From Bisporella sp. PMI_857 (lineage: Eukaryota; Ascomycota; Leotiomycetes; Helotiales; Helotiaceae): a stretch of 64,000 nucleotides of DNA. Made by a program: the position numbers and the translations under genes. Positions 33,977 through 47,189 of the stretch are shown piece after piece. How positions within the stretch are numbered: position 1 is the stretch's first letter; every line of letters starts with the position of its first letter. A model generated the notes under the pieces. The model worked only from the letters and a program-made list of their open reading frames with translations, did no database searches and was not told the origin of the DNA. The DNA lies in assembly GCA_021307315.1 (NCBI GenBank), contig JAJSPD010000115.1, positions 1 to 64,000 of the forward strand. The letters are read 5' to 3'.

Positions 33977-36900
33977 ATGGCAGGACTACCTCGAGCAGCA
34001 GCAGTGCCTGCAAGGAAAAACAGCATGCGACCACCACCACGTCCCTCGGCGCGTCCGCAATCTGCGATGGGACGAGACAGATCAGGCGCAGTTTCGCCAG
34101 TTGAATCCGTTGCATCTGTCGCTCAGTCTCAGAATGGCACGAAGCGAAAAGAACGCGACTTCGACGATGGCGCGGAAGGAGAAACCAATATCAATGTTGT
34201 GGTAAGGTGTAGAGGTCGGAATGAGCGCGAAGTTAGGGAAAATAGTGGTGTGGTGTTGCATACAGAGGGAGCTAAAGGAAAATCGTTAGAGCTCTCTATG
34301 GGACCAAGCGCCATAAGCAATAAGACATATCATTTTGACAAAGTCTTTTCCTCGGCCGCCGATCAGAGTATGATCTATGATGATGTGGTCACTCCAATTT
34401 TGGACGAGGTCAGTCCCTCGAATCATGTCGCTGAGCAATGTTGACATTCGCTAGATGCTTGACGGGTATAACTGCACCATATTTGCCTATGGCCAAACAG
34501 GAACCGGAAAAACGTATACAATGTCTGGGGATATGAATGAGCACTACGGAATGCTCTCAGATGCAGCAGGAATAATACCTCGAGCCCTGAATGCCTTGTT
34601 TACCAAGCTCGAAATTGCCGATGTGGAAGCCTCTGTTAAATGCTCCTTCATCGAACTGTATAACGAAGAGCTTCGTGACCTGATTTCATCAGACGACGGC
34701 GCTAAACTAAAGATCTATGATGATAACAGCAAGAAAGGACATTCAAGCACTTTGGTTCAGGGTATGGAAGAATCGCATATCAAGTCCGCGGTTGACGGTA
34801 TAAAATTGCTTCAGGCTGGGAGTCATAAGCGTCAGGTCGCTGCGACGAAATGCAACGATCTCAGTAGTCGAAGCCATACTGTCTTTACGGTTACCGCATA
34901 TATCAAGAGACAAGGTGATAATGGCGAGGATTATATTAGTGCCGGAAAACTCAACCTAGTGGATCTGGCTGGCAGCGAGAATATCCAGCGATCCGGAGCG
35001 GAGAACAAGAGAGCGGCAGAGGCTGGTCTGATCAACAAGAGTTTACTTACCCTTGGACGAGTTATCAATGCCCTTGTCGACCGAAGCCCGCATATTCCAT
35101 ATCGAGAATCGAAGCTCACTCGATTACTCCAGGATTCATTAGGCGGAAGAACCAAAACTTGTATCATCGCAACTGTTTCTCCTGCCAAAAGCAACTTGGA
35201 AGAAACAATTTCGACTTTGGATTATGCTTTCCGGGCGAAGAACATCCGAAATAAGCCACAAGTCAATCAAATGGTCAACAAGAAGACTCTACTAAAAGAG
35301 TTTACGGCAGAAATCGAAAGATTAAAGAGTGAACTCATTGCAACTCGGCAAAGAAATGGAGTGTATCTCACAAACGAGGCTTACGAAGAGATGCAAGTTG
35401 AAAGCGAGTCTCGAAGGATTCTTGGTGAAGAGCAGGCCGGTCAGATTGAAACAATGGAGACCAACCTTCGAAATAAAGTGCAGGAGTTGTTCTCTCTCAC
35501 CTCTAACTTCATGACTCTTAAAAAAGATCACGAGGCGACGAAAGTTGTTTTAGACGAGACCAAGAGTGTTCTTGATCAAACCGAATTTGTACTGAGTAAC
35601 ACGCGACAGAGTCTGGCCGAAGAAACACTTTTGCGAAAAGCCCATCAAATAACCGAGGAAAAGTTGAGCGTTGTTGGCAATGAACTTCTCTCGACGCTGG
35701 GCAAAACTGTCCATGATGTTGGTGGTCTTCATGATAAGAATCGGAGGAAGTCAGACCTTCAGGCTTTGAATCGCAATACCTGGGAAGTGACACAGTCTCA
35801 AGTATCTGAAGTGACAAATCTTGTCGAGCATCGAGTCGGGGAATTTCGAAATCAACAGCAAAAGCTAATGGCAGCGGTCTCGAGCAAAATGCAGTCTTTC
35901 GTGGACGACGAGCTAGAGAAACTCTCTTCGACTAAGGCCTTTTTAGAAGCCGGTGTCTCCTCCTTTGAGCAATCTGAAAAGGAGGTCTCGGAACAGACAT
36001 CTTCAGCAAAAGAAGGAATGGACGTGGTCCTGGAAGAGATCAAAGTTCTCCGTGAGGATGTGAAGAGGCGAGTGGGGGAAGGACTTCAAGGTCTCTCTGT
36101 TGCAGCGGAACGCATTTCTGCTGAGGTACTCAGCGAACTTGGTGCATTTCATACCCAACTCCATGGATCCTACAGTTCGCTTGGACGTGATTTCAAAGCC
36201 CTTTTCGAAGATTTGCTCAAGCACGTTAATGCTCAAAAGACAGAAATAAACGAATTGCGCCAACAGCTGAATGTGACTAACGAAGCCATAACGCAGTCTA
36301 ACGCAGCTGCTTCATCTAGACTCAATGCGGTTTTAAAGCAGGAAAAAGAGCAAGCTATCACTGATCGCCAAAATCTGCTGGCCCAAATCACAAGTCTTGT
36401 GATGTCCCAGGGTCAAGCTCAAGAAGAGCGGCTCAGCTCGAAGATTGGAGAAGTTCAACAAAGTATCTCCTCCTCGAAAGAGGCGTTCGAGGCTTCATGT
36501 GTCACCTATAACCGTAAGATGGATGAGTGGAACATCAGAGAAGATAGTCTAGTCGAAGAAGTGCTCAGATCACGAGAAACATTGAAGAGCAAATTGAAGG
36601 AGGATTGGGTAGTGAGTGCAAATCTACTGTATGGTCTAACACCGCTGACAACTCTAGGCTACAAACAAGCACAACTCATCACTTCAAGTTACTACACGAT
36701 CTGTACATGATGAGACTGTCCGTATTGTTGATCAGCAAATGAAAGATATGGAAATTCAAATGCAGGCTTTAGATGACTTCGTTACTCGCGCCCGATCTCA
36801 GAATGCTCAGCATCATGACAGTCATGCTATTTCTCTTCAAGCATTATCTACAACAGTAAAGTCTTCATACTCCAACATTGGGGCACATTTCGCTTCGACA

Positions 36901-37527
36901 TATGAGCGAGTACGAGATCTCGGCGTTGAAATGACATCCAAGGCAGGTTCTCTTGAAGAGTCCCTCATACCACTTGACTCCAATCTCCGCCAACCGTTGG
37001 AAGAGTTGCGCTCAAATATCTCAAACACCAGGCTCCAGGAATATCAGCCTACAGGCGAAACTCCCCAAAAGATGCAATACCAATATTCTATGGAATTACC
37101 GCGTACCGCATCTCATGATACTCTATTAGCCACCCTACGACGGCCTATCATGGAATCGCCCACTAAAACCATGATCCCGGTCATCTTCGAAGATGCTCCG
37201 CAGAATGAGAGCGAAAAGACTATAGTAACTACCCCTTCCACAGATGGAGAACGAAAGCCAACAAGTGGACTTAGGGAACTCGACATCAATATCAACGCAG
37301 GTTCACTGAGCTTGGATCACCAACGAAGCGACTCAGACGCAGTGTCCGATGCAGTCAAGTGTGATGCATTGCCCAAAAACCCAAGTTTTAAGAAAAGTAC
37401 AGGCAGCAAGATGCAGTTTCCTAGATCTGCAAAGAAGAGTAATATAGTGGTTTTGGAGGGGAGGGAAAACAGTACATCATTGTTCAGTCAGAGTACGGGG
37501 AGGAGAAGAAGCCCAAGAATTGCATAA
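33977..37527 (+). CDS. bimC: Kinesin-5 (BimC/Cin8/Cut7-type mitotic motor), 1152 aa
   Basis: Exons 33977-34408, 34455-36611 and 36658-37527; 1153 codons, near the usual 1100-1200 aa. It is a plus-end-directed homotetrameric motor that slides antiparallel spindle microtubules. Motor domain: NINVVVRCRGRNERE, P-loop GQTGTGKT (about residues 157-164), switch I NDLSSRSH, switch II LVDLAGSE and the microtubule-binding HIPYRESKLTRLLQDSLGG. A long coiled-coil stalk follows (about 35280-36600). The tail has a BimC box, YQPTGETPQKMQYQY, with a Cdk-type Thr near residue 998. It ends in RRRSPRIA. The second intron has donor GTGAGT at 36612; the nearby GTAGTG at 36609 is in the same phase and would drop one Val. 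This is an essential spindle gene in other fungi. Confidence 0.95.
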
Positions 37528-40500
37528 CGTTCTCGCAGAAGGGCATTGCCGCGATCATGCCATGTTGTTGGGGAGGATTTTCGTGACCGACTTTATTCCG
37601 AGTTTACTCATCCGAGCTTATTCCGGGTTGACGTTCTTTACGATATGAGGTCGTTCTGGGATTTGAAAGCGACAGGGCGTTCATGGATATCACCTGATTC
37701 TTGCGTTATTGTATAGATTCCCATCCATCTTTGTGCAGGTCATTGAAACCCTGGTATTAACAGTAAATAGTAATCATTACCTCATCGTTTTAACCCTTGC
37801 AGTTTCTGTAATTAATGAGGCTATTACTTTCGTATTCATATTTTGAGTTCGATAATAACAAGTATACCTATGTGTTTGTCATCGCCTAACGAAAGGCCAT
37901 TATTGGTTCTGGTCGCGGAGACGGAACATTTTGAGAACTATGACGAACACGCGCACCAGCTAGAGGGTTGCAATCAAGGCGGGCTTAAATCAGAAGAAGG
38001 GAAAAGAAGGTTTGAATAATCCTGCAACTAAGGTGGATAGAAGTCCGTTCCCCCCCGCGAACGTTTTTCCTCTTTTTTGGGGGGAGGGGAGACAGCCCAA
38101 AAAAAAAAAAAAAAAAACAACAATAGCCGACCCGGGTCTTCGAGCATGCACCGACATTTCTTGCACACATAATAAAAGAGCGTTTAATTTCTGGTTTGAT
38201 CCAAATTATCTGTGTTTTGGAGGGTAACGCCCTGCCACCCTCCTTTTTTTTTTCCTTTTTTTTTTTCCTCTCTCACTCTTTTCGAGCGCAGCCGCCCTTC
38301 TCGCGACGGCGGCCTGGTCGGCTCGCTCTCTCGCTTCCTCGCTTCCTCGCCTAGATCGAAAGAAAGTCGGAACCGCCATCACGGAATCTACGCTGCGTGG
38401 CTTGAACAAACGGGAAATACCCCTTTGGCTCCACGAAGAGATATAGGGGAGTTCGGTGGCTTGGCCGATGGGCAATGTCGGACGCCACTTTTGGGGATAT
38501 CTGGTGCAATACCTGGCTTTGGCTTAGCTAAACTTCGCGCCCTGGAAAGGTTTGCGTGTATGGATTTGTGTGTGTTGTGAGGGTATGTGGGGTATGTTGG
38601 TTTGTATATGTGGGGCACACACCGACGTCCACTTTTTTTTTTGCTGCTGAAACCGTAGAATACAGATCGGTATGTGGGGGCGGCAAGTGAATGGTGTTGG
38701 ACCCTTGAAAAAAGGGGGGAAGAAAAAGAAATGCGGAGCATCTCCGTCTTCGCCGCACCTCATCGTGGAAAAGCAAGAAAGCTTCTCGCGTGCTTCTAGA
38801 AAGGCTTTAGAAGGATGATGGAAAAGCTTCGATGGAAGGGTGGGTGGGGAGTTGGAGTTTGACAAGACCCGCCATAAGCACACCCTGAAAATAACTGATT
38901 GGGCACGACGTCGCGCATCTCCGCTTTTTAGTGGGACAGGTCATCCAGTTCGGCAGGTGGGCTTTTCAGGGTTGCAACGTGGAATCGCATCCTGCGAAGT
39001 CTGTCCCGTCTCACGCAGCCAGCTAGCGCATTGCTTATCCACATATTAGAGTTTGAACTGATGCGGGTTTTTCCTGAGCTGATTTAAACTTTTGCGTGGT
39101 CGGAAAGGGGTGGAACATTGGTGGAAGGTGTGGTGGGAGGGTGGTGGTGTGGAAGGAGAAAGGAACGGTGAAGAACCCTCACAACCAGGGCATGAATGGT
39201 TGGTCTTCGGCGCTAGCCATGCTGACGGGACGAAGATTGTGACATGAAAACGTGGTTATGGCGGAGTTCGAGCGGAGGAGAGGGGGGTCAGCCACAGGTG
39301 AGCTTAATGTCTCGGCGGTTTTGCGCTGTCTTTGCTCTATTGCGTGGCTCATAGTGGATTCGCCGAGTTCTAGATGGGATGGACGTGAATTTTTTGCGGA
39401 GCTGAGCCTACGTTTCTTTCGCCATCATCTGGGATATCGCTGATGGCTTTCTTCACCTCGAGTTGTTCGGGGAGTTTGTGGTCTGATGTTGGGACCGTGG
39501 AGAAACGTGCGCAAGATGGGATAATCCCATGATTGCTCTTTGTCAAGCTTGTTTCATGGCGGTGTAGTGTGGACGTGTTTGGTGATTTTCTTAGCCTTAT
39601 TATCCCACCGACTTAACAACGAGCGTGTCCAGGGACCAGGGCGAAAGGGTTGCAAAGCCACGGGCGACGGGAAAGCCATGTGGTCGACTAGGAATCCTCC
39701 TGTCTTTGCCCAAGTAGGGCTACCCTAAGCAATGTCTAATCATGCGCAGATGAATAACGTTATCAAGGTACGTGTGTCGTAAGTTTCGGGTGTGTCGAGC
39801 ATAACTGGGCGACGCCACGTCTTCCAGAGATTGGGATACCGTACTGTAGATATATATGTTGAGTTTGCAAAAATGGGCACTGACAGCTCCCAACTCCCCC
39901 GGATCTTCTAGCATCCACGCCGCAAACGTTCCTGCTGTGGGAACGACTAGGAGAATTCTCTTGTGAGGCCCACGATATTCTCTCCATCTCCATAGAATCT
40001 TGGACAGAAAAGGAGGTATGCCAAGGGACGCGATCTAAGATAGCTGGAAGTAAAAGCGGATGAGGTCAGGGCTTGGCGTCAAGAATAGCGCGGCACACCA
40101 GCTCCGGTATAGCAGAGATTTTGTGTGGAGAATTTATGGAGAAACCTGTCTATTCACAACTACCACGAGCGGTCTATTTCGGTGCCGCCGGTCACGAGGC
40201 ATCCATCTACTGGATGGTCGTCACATCATGCAAGATCTGTCCTACCTAAGTGTCCCGGCCAAGTATGTTTGATCTACTGTAGAAATCCTTCTGCCCTATC
40301 TTCTGAAGGACCCCTTCTCGTTTAATCATTCCTTAGAAACCCAGCCAGAAAAAGGTTCCGTTACATTTGGAGCACTCCCAAACACTAGTTGCATCTCTGG
40401 AATCTGTCGCAAGTGCTTGGGTCTTAAGATCAAGGGAGGCATTTCATCACCTATTTGGGGATGGCTCGCGGCCATAAAGCGGAGCAGGGCTCGGGAAATT

Positions 40501-42165
40501 GCCGGAGCAAGTAATTCTCTGGTTCGGCAAAACATCGGCATTCGTAGGCTGCTTCCATGCAAAGGGGTGCGTGGATCGAAACCTTAACTGTAAGCCAGCG
40601 CCAAGACCTATTTGACGGAGACGTTATCAAATGGATTTACCTTTCACCTTGTTTCCGTCCACGAGGAAGATAACTTGGGCCGTACCATCCATTACTTCAC
40701 TCCTGCATAACAGATGTACCCCCAACGGTTCTTCTGAGTCATTGATGCTTTTTTTGCATGTCCTGGATTTCTTCAAGATGTTGGCCGTCGCGAGAGTTTA
40801 TTTAAGCTTTATCTGGATAAATGATTAGGCGAACGATGAGAGCTGGGACGGGTCTTGATATTGCCACGACTGACCCTTCTAAAAGGGCCATGTTCAGCAG
40901 AACGTCGTAGGACCGCACTGTCGCAGCTGGAATCAAGTGGCAAGGAAAAGACAAGATGTACGAAGCATGGCCAGCCATGCTATTAATATTCTTCTAGATG
41001 CGTGCTCTCTTATTCATGAACGACGCGTCGTCCGTGCTATCAAGCTACCACGGCCAATCGATGAGGATAGAACTGTGCAGAGTCTTCTTTCAAGGACCGC
41101 AGGTAAATTGGTTGCCATCTACTTACTGTCGGTAGGTGGATCGCCTATGGAATAACATCGGGGACACCTTGTCAGCATGTACGTAGGGTAAGGTGGTGTA
41201 GCGTAGTGTAGCGTCACCGTACTTACTAAGTTTAGTTAAGTCCTTTCGTAGGTAGGTCATCGCCCCCCTGTCCTCGCCTGCGGACTTGCCCCACCTGGCT
41301 TGGCTACACTAGTCCCAAACCATGACCCATGTTACATTTTTTCTACCGGATCAACCAGGGATCTGCGAGACCATCGAAACTCTAATTTTCATCTGTACCA
41401 ATCATGCGCGATAGCGGAAAAGGGTCAATGGGTCCCCAATGAAAAGGCGGGAGGGGGGGGTTGGTTTGAACATCCCTCCTCCTAAGTACTGTACGCATCA
41501 CAGCGCTTCGCATCGCATCCCGGGTCTCTTGACAGTGATTGTGATGATGATGCTGATGATGAGGGCATGAATTCATCCCCCACCCTCCTTTAAACCGGCT
41601 TAGATCATACCGACCTTTTTTTTTACAAAATTTAAATTTCACTGTGGTCCGTTGTTGGACTTCCCCCATCGTTCTATCCAATCCAATCCTATACTCTTCT
41701 TATCCTGTCCTATCCGATCCTGCAAGTTCAGCTCTTTGACTTTTCTTGCTCTCCTCCGGACGGGGGAACCAACGGGCTTTGACTTTTGCCTTTGCCTCTG
41801 CATTTGCCTTAGCAAGGAACAGGAATCAGGAAACGGGAGCTTTCCTCTCGATGTGAACATCGAGGAGTGGAATGCTAACTAGTGCTAGCCTCGGAAAGTC
41901 TTGGCTTTTGGACCCTGTGATAAATACATATACACCAGCAGCCCACTCGTACTGTAAGGACACGCCCTTATCCACCTTACAACTACCGCCCCACAGAACA
42001 CCAAACTTCTTGTAATTCGTACCTTGAACTGGTCCTGTGCATCTTTGTTCAGTAGTTATCCTTTGTACACTGCACGATACCAGCCCCATCGTCATAATCC
42101 CCATCTCCTCTTTCCCACCTCGTCACCTCGAAAGCACATCGTCCTCGTCCCGCTGGGCACGTCAA
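37528..42165. other. Long intergenic region with homopolymer and pyrimidine tracts
   Basis: 4.6 kb between the kinesin and bZIP genes. It contains an A run at 38099-38117, T-rich tracts near 38243-38270, another near 38632-38641, and C/T-rich sequence from about 41640 to 42120 ahead of the bZIP ATG. Open frames near 38200-38900 overlap on both strands in low-complexity sequence and were not called. A long 5' leader or regulatory region of the bZIP gene is likely for the right part. Confidence 0.5.
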
Positions 42166-43814
42166 ATGGCTAGCACAACTTCCAGCAGAGAAGCGATGTC
42201 GAGCGCGCGCAGTTCACGGAGTCCGGCCCCAGAGGAATCGGATCAACCCAGAAAGAAAGGTGAGTTAACTTGCTGCGCATCACTTGAAACTGAGCTAACA
42301 AATGGTCATAGGGGCACGAGGAGGCAAACGATCCGTCACACATCTCACGAAAGCTCAATTGGCCAGAAAACGTGCCAACGATCGAGAGGCGCAACGAAAC
42401 ATTAGAGCACGGACAAAGGAGCATATCGAGACTCTCGAAAAGAGGGTGAAGGAGCTCGAATCTGGCGGTAGATCGAGCAGCGTGGAGAGAATCATTCAGA
42501 GGAACGAACAGCTGGAAGAAGAGGTCGAAGAGCTGAGAACACAGCTTGCTCGGACGCAGAGCATTCTCCCAGGAGAACGGCCATCGAATATATCTGAAGA
42601 ACTGGTGATCACTCAGAAACCAGGGTTAGAGTGGTTGCCAGACCCAGAATCTGGGGCTACCCCATGGATGCATAGGGGATCTCAAGAGCCTCAGACAGAC
42701 AGTGCTGGGCACCTTGCTCACATAGGCGCCGGTGCCTCATATCCACTAGAGAATCAGCTCTATCCACAAGCTGTGAGCAAATACGAAGATTCTGAGGAGC
42801 CGCAAGATCTATATACTCCAACCGCAGTTCCAATATGGAATGATCAGATTGCCTTCGACGAAAACTCCCAAGGCTTACTGAAACCAACACCTGCCTGGGC
42901 ACCATTCCATCCAGCCCTTTCCCAGCCTTCCAGATTTGCCGATCTGAGTCCGACCGGCTTCTCAGAAGTAAGTCAGCAGCCGTTAAAGCAAGTCGCCCTG
43001 TGGTATGTAGGCTGGTCGACAGGGAGCTGATTGTCGGGACAGGTTATCAGCACGCCAACATTTCCCAACACAACATGCTGGCAATCTCAACCTTCTGTAT
43101 ATGCATGGCAAATATCCACCAAGCTCAAGGCACCTGTCACACTGGTAGACCAGTTGATGTTTTCGGTCATCCACTCTCAGCGGCACCTTCACATTACTCA
43201 GGATGTGAATGGTGAGAGCTTGATCGGACCTGAGTACGCACTACTCAACTTTCTTACGTCGAAGACAAAGCTAACTGCCCGGCAGATTCCCGTCTGTGAA
43301 TGTTCTCTTCGATCAGCCTGCTCCAGCAAAGCCACCCTCCACCTTAACCGAAGTGATGGCCCGTTACGCAGCTGTCCTCTCTAACCGTGGCTTCGCGCTC
43401 ATCCCCGAAAAGCTCGCCTCCTTCATGTGCATGTACCGCTTCGTACAGTGGCAAATATCACCTGACTACAACACCTACAAAGCTCTACACGACTGGCAAG
43501 CTCCTTGTTCAAGCCAGCTATCCATTCCACATCCCGCGTGGATGGATCTTCCGCCTTGGCCATCCTTCCGAGACAAGGTAATTCGCAACCAGGGACGTTA
43601 TGATAACGTGGAGTTTCAGAACGATTACGCCACCAACCTTTCTGTCAATTTTCCGTATGATCCAATGAAGGCATTGGTATTTGAGGATGGTCAGATCATG
43701 GTGAGCCAGCTGATGGACCGGCATCTCAGCAATATCAAAAATATGAGCATGAAGCGACCTTTTGCGCTTAAGTATCCGGAGTTCAAGGATGTATGTCGAT
43801 TTGATGAAGTTTGA
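42166..43814 (+). CDS. bZIP transcription factor with DUF3425 domain, 498 aa
   Basis: Exons 42166-42259, 42312-43002, 43051-43233 and 43286-43814; 499 codons. The basic region LARKRANDREAQRNIRARTK (about residues 49-68) and the heptad zone IETLEKRVKELE, continuing to LEEEVEELRTQL, form the bZIP. The C-terminal half is DUF3425: GPEFPSVNVLFDQ, TEVMARYAAVLSNRGFALIP, FMCMYRFVQWQISP, IPHPAWMDLPPWPSFRDKVI and PFALKYPEFKDVCRFDEV. The third intron uses donor GTACGC, the only one that keeps the DUF3425 frame. Proteins of this type act in the nucleus on stress, development or secondary metabolism genes; the target here is unknown. An alternative splice at the GTATGT near 43791 would give a different tail. 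Confidence 0.88.
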
Positions 43815-44762
43815 TGAAATGTGATCAGGGAACAACTATGGTGGTTTGATTTTTTGGGATTTTTACAGGAGTTCAACTTGGCGTGATTTTGGGCAGAGCT
43901 GGCTGGATGAAAGTATGAGTATTGGCGCACATCTGGGGACTAAGGAGCTACAGGGCTTAAAGAAAACGAGGCTCCCGGCGTGATAAGCCCTCAAGGCGTT
44001 AAGGATACGAAATAAGCTATGAAATGTTTAACGATAGGATAGATTACTTTTACCATACTGTAAAACATGTTGATTAAATTGTCTAAGAGAACAATAGAAT
44101 TTGATTCCCTCTTATCATTCCATGATCAATTCCATTATCACGCTCGAAAATCTCCTATCCAATCATTCCTTCGAAATTCTCCTGCATCCAACTAGCATAG
44201 CCACTGCACAATTAACAATTAGATCCGCCTTCGTGCCCGTCTCGGGCATTAAATCCATCACGATCGATCAAGGGACCCACCTACATAACAAACATTAATC
44301 GAAACGCATCACTGGTCCCCCCAAACAAATTAATAGTAATAAAAATTAACAAAATTAGAGCCCCCAAGTCATGCTTCTCCCTCAGCACCGAAACCACTAC
44401 CAACAACCAAACCTCACCGCCTCTTTCCACGCATGAAATCCCGCGCTTTGACGACCGTCGTCGTGACCCTTCTATCCATGAAAGATCCATCCCATTATTG
44501 CGTTTTCCCCCCCCAATCCACGGGACCAACCTTACGCCCGGAGCGGGATGAAAGCCGCTCCGCGCGATCGTCGACTTGCAGGTATGTGCTCTTGGCCCTC
44601 GTACCAAACCCTTACATCTCGCATCTTTTCTTCGTATGCAACGGCAGCCGGGGTCTGAAATCTGGGCTGGGATCTGATCTCATCTCATGTTCACTTCCGT
44701 GTTTTCCTTGACACGGTTAGGGAGACAACCTCAATTCCGAAATCTTAATTTTTGGGGGTTTC

Positions 44763-44798
<36 letters not shown>
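44763..44798 (+). repeat. Compound microsatellite (CT)n(GT)n
   Basis: About eleven CT units run directly into about seven GT units. Confidence 0.9.
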
Positions 44799-44878
44799 AG
44801 GTGCGTGTATGTGCATGTGCATATGCCTGCGAGGCCAGGGATTGGGATTTTCACGTGCGGGTGTGCGTCAGGTCAAAA

Positions 44879-44917
44879 ACGTGCAAAACGTGCAAACTTC
44901 GAAGTAAAACGTGCAAA
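44879..44917 (+). repeat. Three copies of ACGTGCAAA
   Basis: Exact copies at 44879-44887, 44888-44896 and 44909-44917, with a related GCGTGCAACGTGG at 44925-44937. The core ACGTG is a common bHLH/bZIP-type binding element, but function is not shown. Confidence 0.7.
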
Positions 44918-45498
44918 CGGGCAAGCGTGCAACGTGGACAGGTGCAGCGCACGGAGATGGGGAATGAGTGGGGCATTTGTCATAGATGGGCTCGGCATGG
45001 CTGTTTCCGTGCTTTGATGCTTGCGTTGTCTTCTTGCTTCTAGAACTTTGGGATGGGCCTTTTTTTAAGGCACTTGGAGATGCAAGAGCACGGTGAGGGG
45101 TTTTAGGGGAAGGGATAGGTTTGGCTTTGCTTGGTTTTGGCTGGGCTCTGGCTCTGGATGTCGGTGATGGGGGTAGTGCGAGGCTGCTGGGGTAAGAGAG
45201 TGGGGATGCAATGGTCTGAGAGCTTTGGACAAGGTGGGTTTTGGGTGAGTAATGGTTTCTCTATTTGTTTTGTTCTGTGAGACTGGTAATGAAACGGAAT
45301 CCATGTGTTTAGAGCTATAGGATGCACGGTTTGGGTACAAGGTTGGAAGGAGGGATACGAGTCTATTACGTCCAGCTATGATCTATAGAAATGTGTTGAA
45401 GTATCAAAAAAAGTGGTGCCCATTCATTATAGTTTTATTTGCACTGTTATTATTACTAGACTGCGCTCCTCAAGTCGGAGCTAACTGTTAAAAACTCT

Positions 45499-47189
45499 TC
45501 ATGCAGGTATATCATTAATCTGCTTTTCGAGTGTAGCCATATATTTCCCTGTCCTTGTCAGTCTTGCAATCATAACATAAGAAAGAGAACTCACCAGCAT
45601 TACCCCAGCGCCTTCCAAAAAACCTTAACATTCGAATAAACTCCTCTCTATCCTCTTTCCTCTTCGGATCCCATGTTTCTCTCCACAGCTCGTCCTGCAC
45701 CAAAGCTACTAGATGGAGGCTATGAGGCGGAAACGGAGAGATTGCCCGTACATCGACTTGGTCGATACGTGCATTAAATTTGCATGATACAGAACTCATG
45801 CGGTTGAAGGTCAGCTCTAAGAACTCCGTGGATAGAGGAGAGGGTAATCTAGATTTGTGGAGCATCATGAGAGACCTAAAACTATTAGCTTTCGCGTCGC
45901 AAGTAAACAGAGAGGTGCGGTTTTGCAATACGAATAGCACATCCCGATTGCACCACAGTAACGCGGCCACGGCTGCGGTGTCTCTTCTGGGAATAGCATC
46001 GAGAATGACAGTAGCGTCCTCGCTAACTGATCTGACTCTTCGCTGTCGAGCCCAAGTGTTGTTGCAGCTCGAAGATGGTTTATGAGAAGGTTAGTTACAT
46101 GCGAAATTTGAGCTTGTCTCGCGAACGGTCCTACACGGACACTAGATGGTGTTGACATGGGAAGAGGATCTAAGGAATCAATGATCTGTGCAGCGTTAGT
46201 GACACCTGATCAGGAATGGAGAAGTATTCTTCAATATACTTTCTGGTCCCAGACATTACTATCTCGTGGCAGATGTTGAGGCGAACCGAGGCCCTCTGTT
46301 GCGCAAAGCCCTGAGCCTCTTTCAATTGTGATGAAGCTGCTCTTTGTTACTTGATGATTTTTCGAGCTTCGGTAAGGGATATTCACCGGTCCAACATGAC
46401 GATACCCCACCAGACTCTTAATCCCTCTTCACACTTTGGTGACGAAGACGCATTGATTGTCTCATTGATTCCCAGAGTGGCTGCTGCTCTAGCGAGAGCA
46501 GCCATGGAAATATACCCAGCGGTGCTCAGCCCATGCCCCACCTCAAACAGAGTCACAAGAAGTCTCGCTTGAACCACTTCGATTGAGTTCAGATCTGCGG
46601 CTTCAAGAATTGCTACGGAGGTTTTGACGAGCGTGTACAGAGATTCGAATAACTCTTTCTGCGCGAAATCATCTGGAGCTGGTGGTGTGAGATTGATAAG
46701 TGCCATACCCATGCATAATAAACTATGGTCTGCTCTCGGTCTCAAGAAAATCATGCACAAGCGTTCATAGAAAAGACTCTCCGAGATCACTGGGAGCCAG
46801 TGGTGAATGGTGGAGAAGTAGATTTTGGATACAGCTCGGATTTCTGAGATATTACCAACAGCTTTGGATAACCGGTCCGTTATGACATGGTGAATATCTC
46901 TGTTTGACGGGTCATCAGTGTTGGAGAATGGGTCACCATTCTGGTGTAAATTGACCTGATGAAGATTGGAGGTTTCGCTTGATGCACGGGATCGAGAAGG
47001 AGAGATAGGTGGATATCCACATACCCGACCGAGGCTGGAGATATATCAGGATTAGTCATGAACTGTTAAATATATTGAGGATCTAGTTCACCGATAACAA
47101 AGGCTACAGCTTGGAGTTGCTCGGTCACATTTCCTCTTCCTATCCCTACACGGAATACAAGATTTGGGAGCAGATCTCTTCATCGCCAT
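45499..47189 (-). CDS. Zn2Cys6 transcription factor with Fungal_trans domain, 475 aa
   Basis: Minus-strand exons 47189-47092, 47034-46387, 46336-46240, 46185-45932, 45875-45595 and 45548-45499; 476 codons. The zinc cluster is complete across the first intron: Cys11, 14, 21, 28, 31 and 38 (KSCIPCRDRKRKCDR, then SCSLCYRLGRVCGYP). The middle homology region follows: STIHHWLPVISESLFYERL, ARLLVTLFEVGHGLSTAGYI, GLRVWWGIVMLDRFITIERG and DSLDPLPMSTPSSVRVGPFA. It ends with FFGRRWGNAGKYMATLEK. Such factors bind CGG-type sites in the nucleus; the regulated pathway is unknown. Without these introns the region looks frameshifted, but each shift coincides with a canonical 49-58-nt intron. Confidence 0.85.

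Larger units (their letters stand above)
43815..45498. other. Intergenic with simple repeats
   Basis: It lies between the convergent bZIP and Zn2Cys6 genes. It contains the CT/GT microsatellite and ACGTGCAAA repeats listed separately. Short ORFs around 44281-45340 have biased composition and no domain. Confidence 0.5.

Noticed and set aside
38206..38883. Overlapping ORFs of 80-122 aa on both strands
   Set aside because: They lie in homopolymer-rich sequence, overlap in several frames and have no domain; most likely chance frames.
43791..43980. Extra C-terminal exon of the bZIP gene (frame containing TWRDFGQSWLDES)
   Set aside because: No donor gives the right phase with good signals, and the frame already ends in a family-like CRFDEV; kept only as an alternative.
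45515..46158. Apparent frameshifts in the Fungal_trans domain of the Zn2Cys6 gene
   Set aside because: Each change of frame coincides with a canonical intron (46386-46337, 46239-46186, 45931-45876, 45594-45549) and the total closes at 476 codons.
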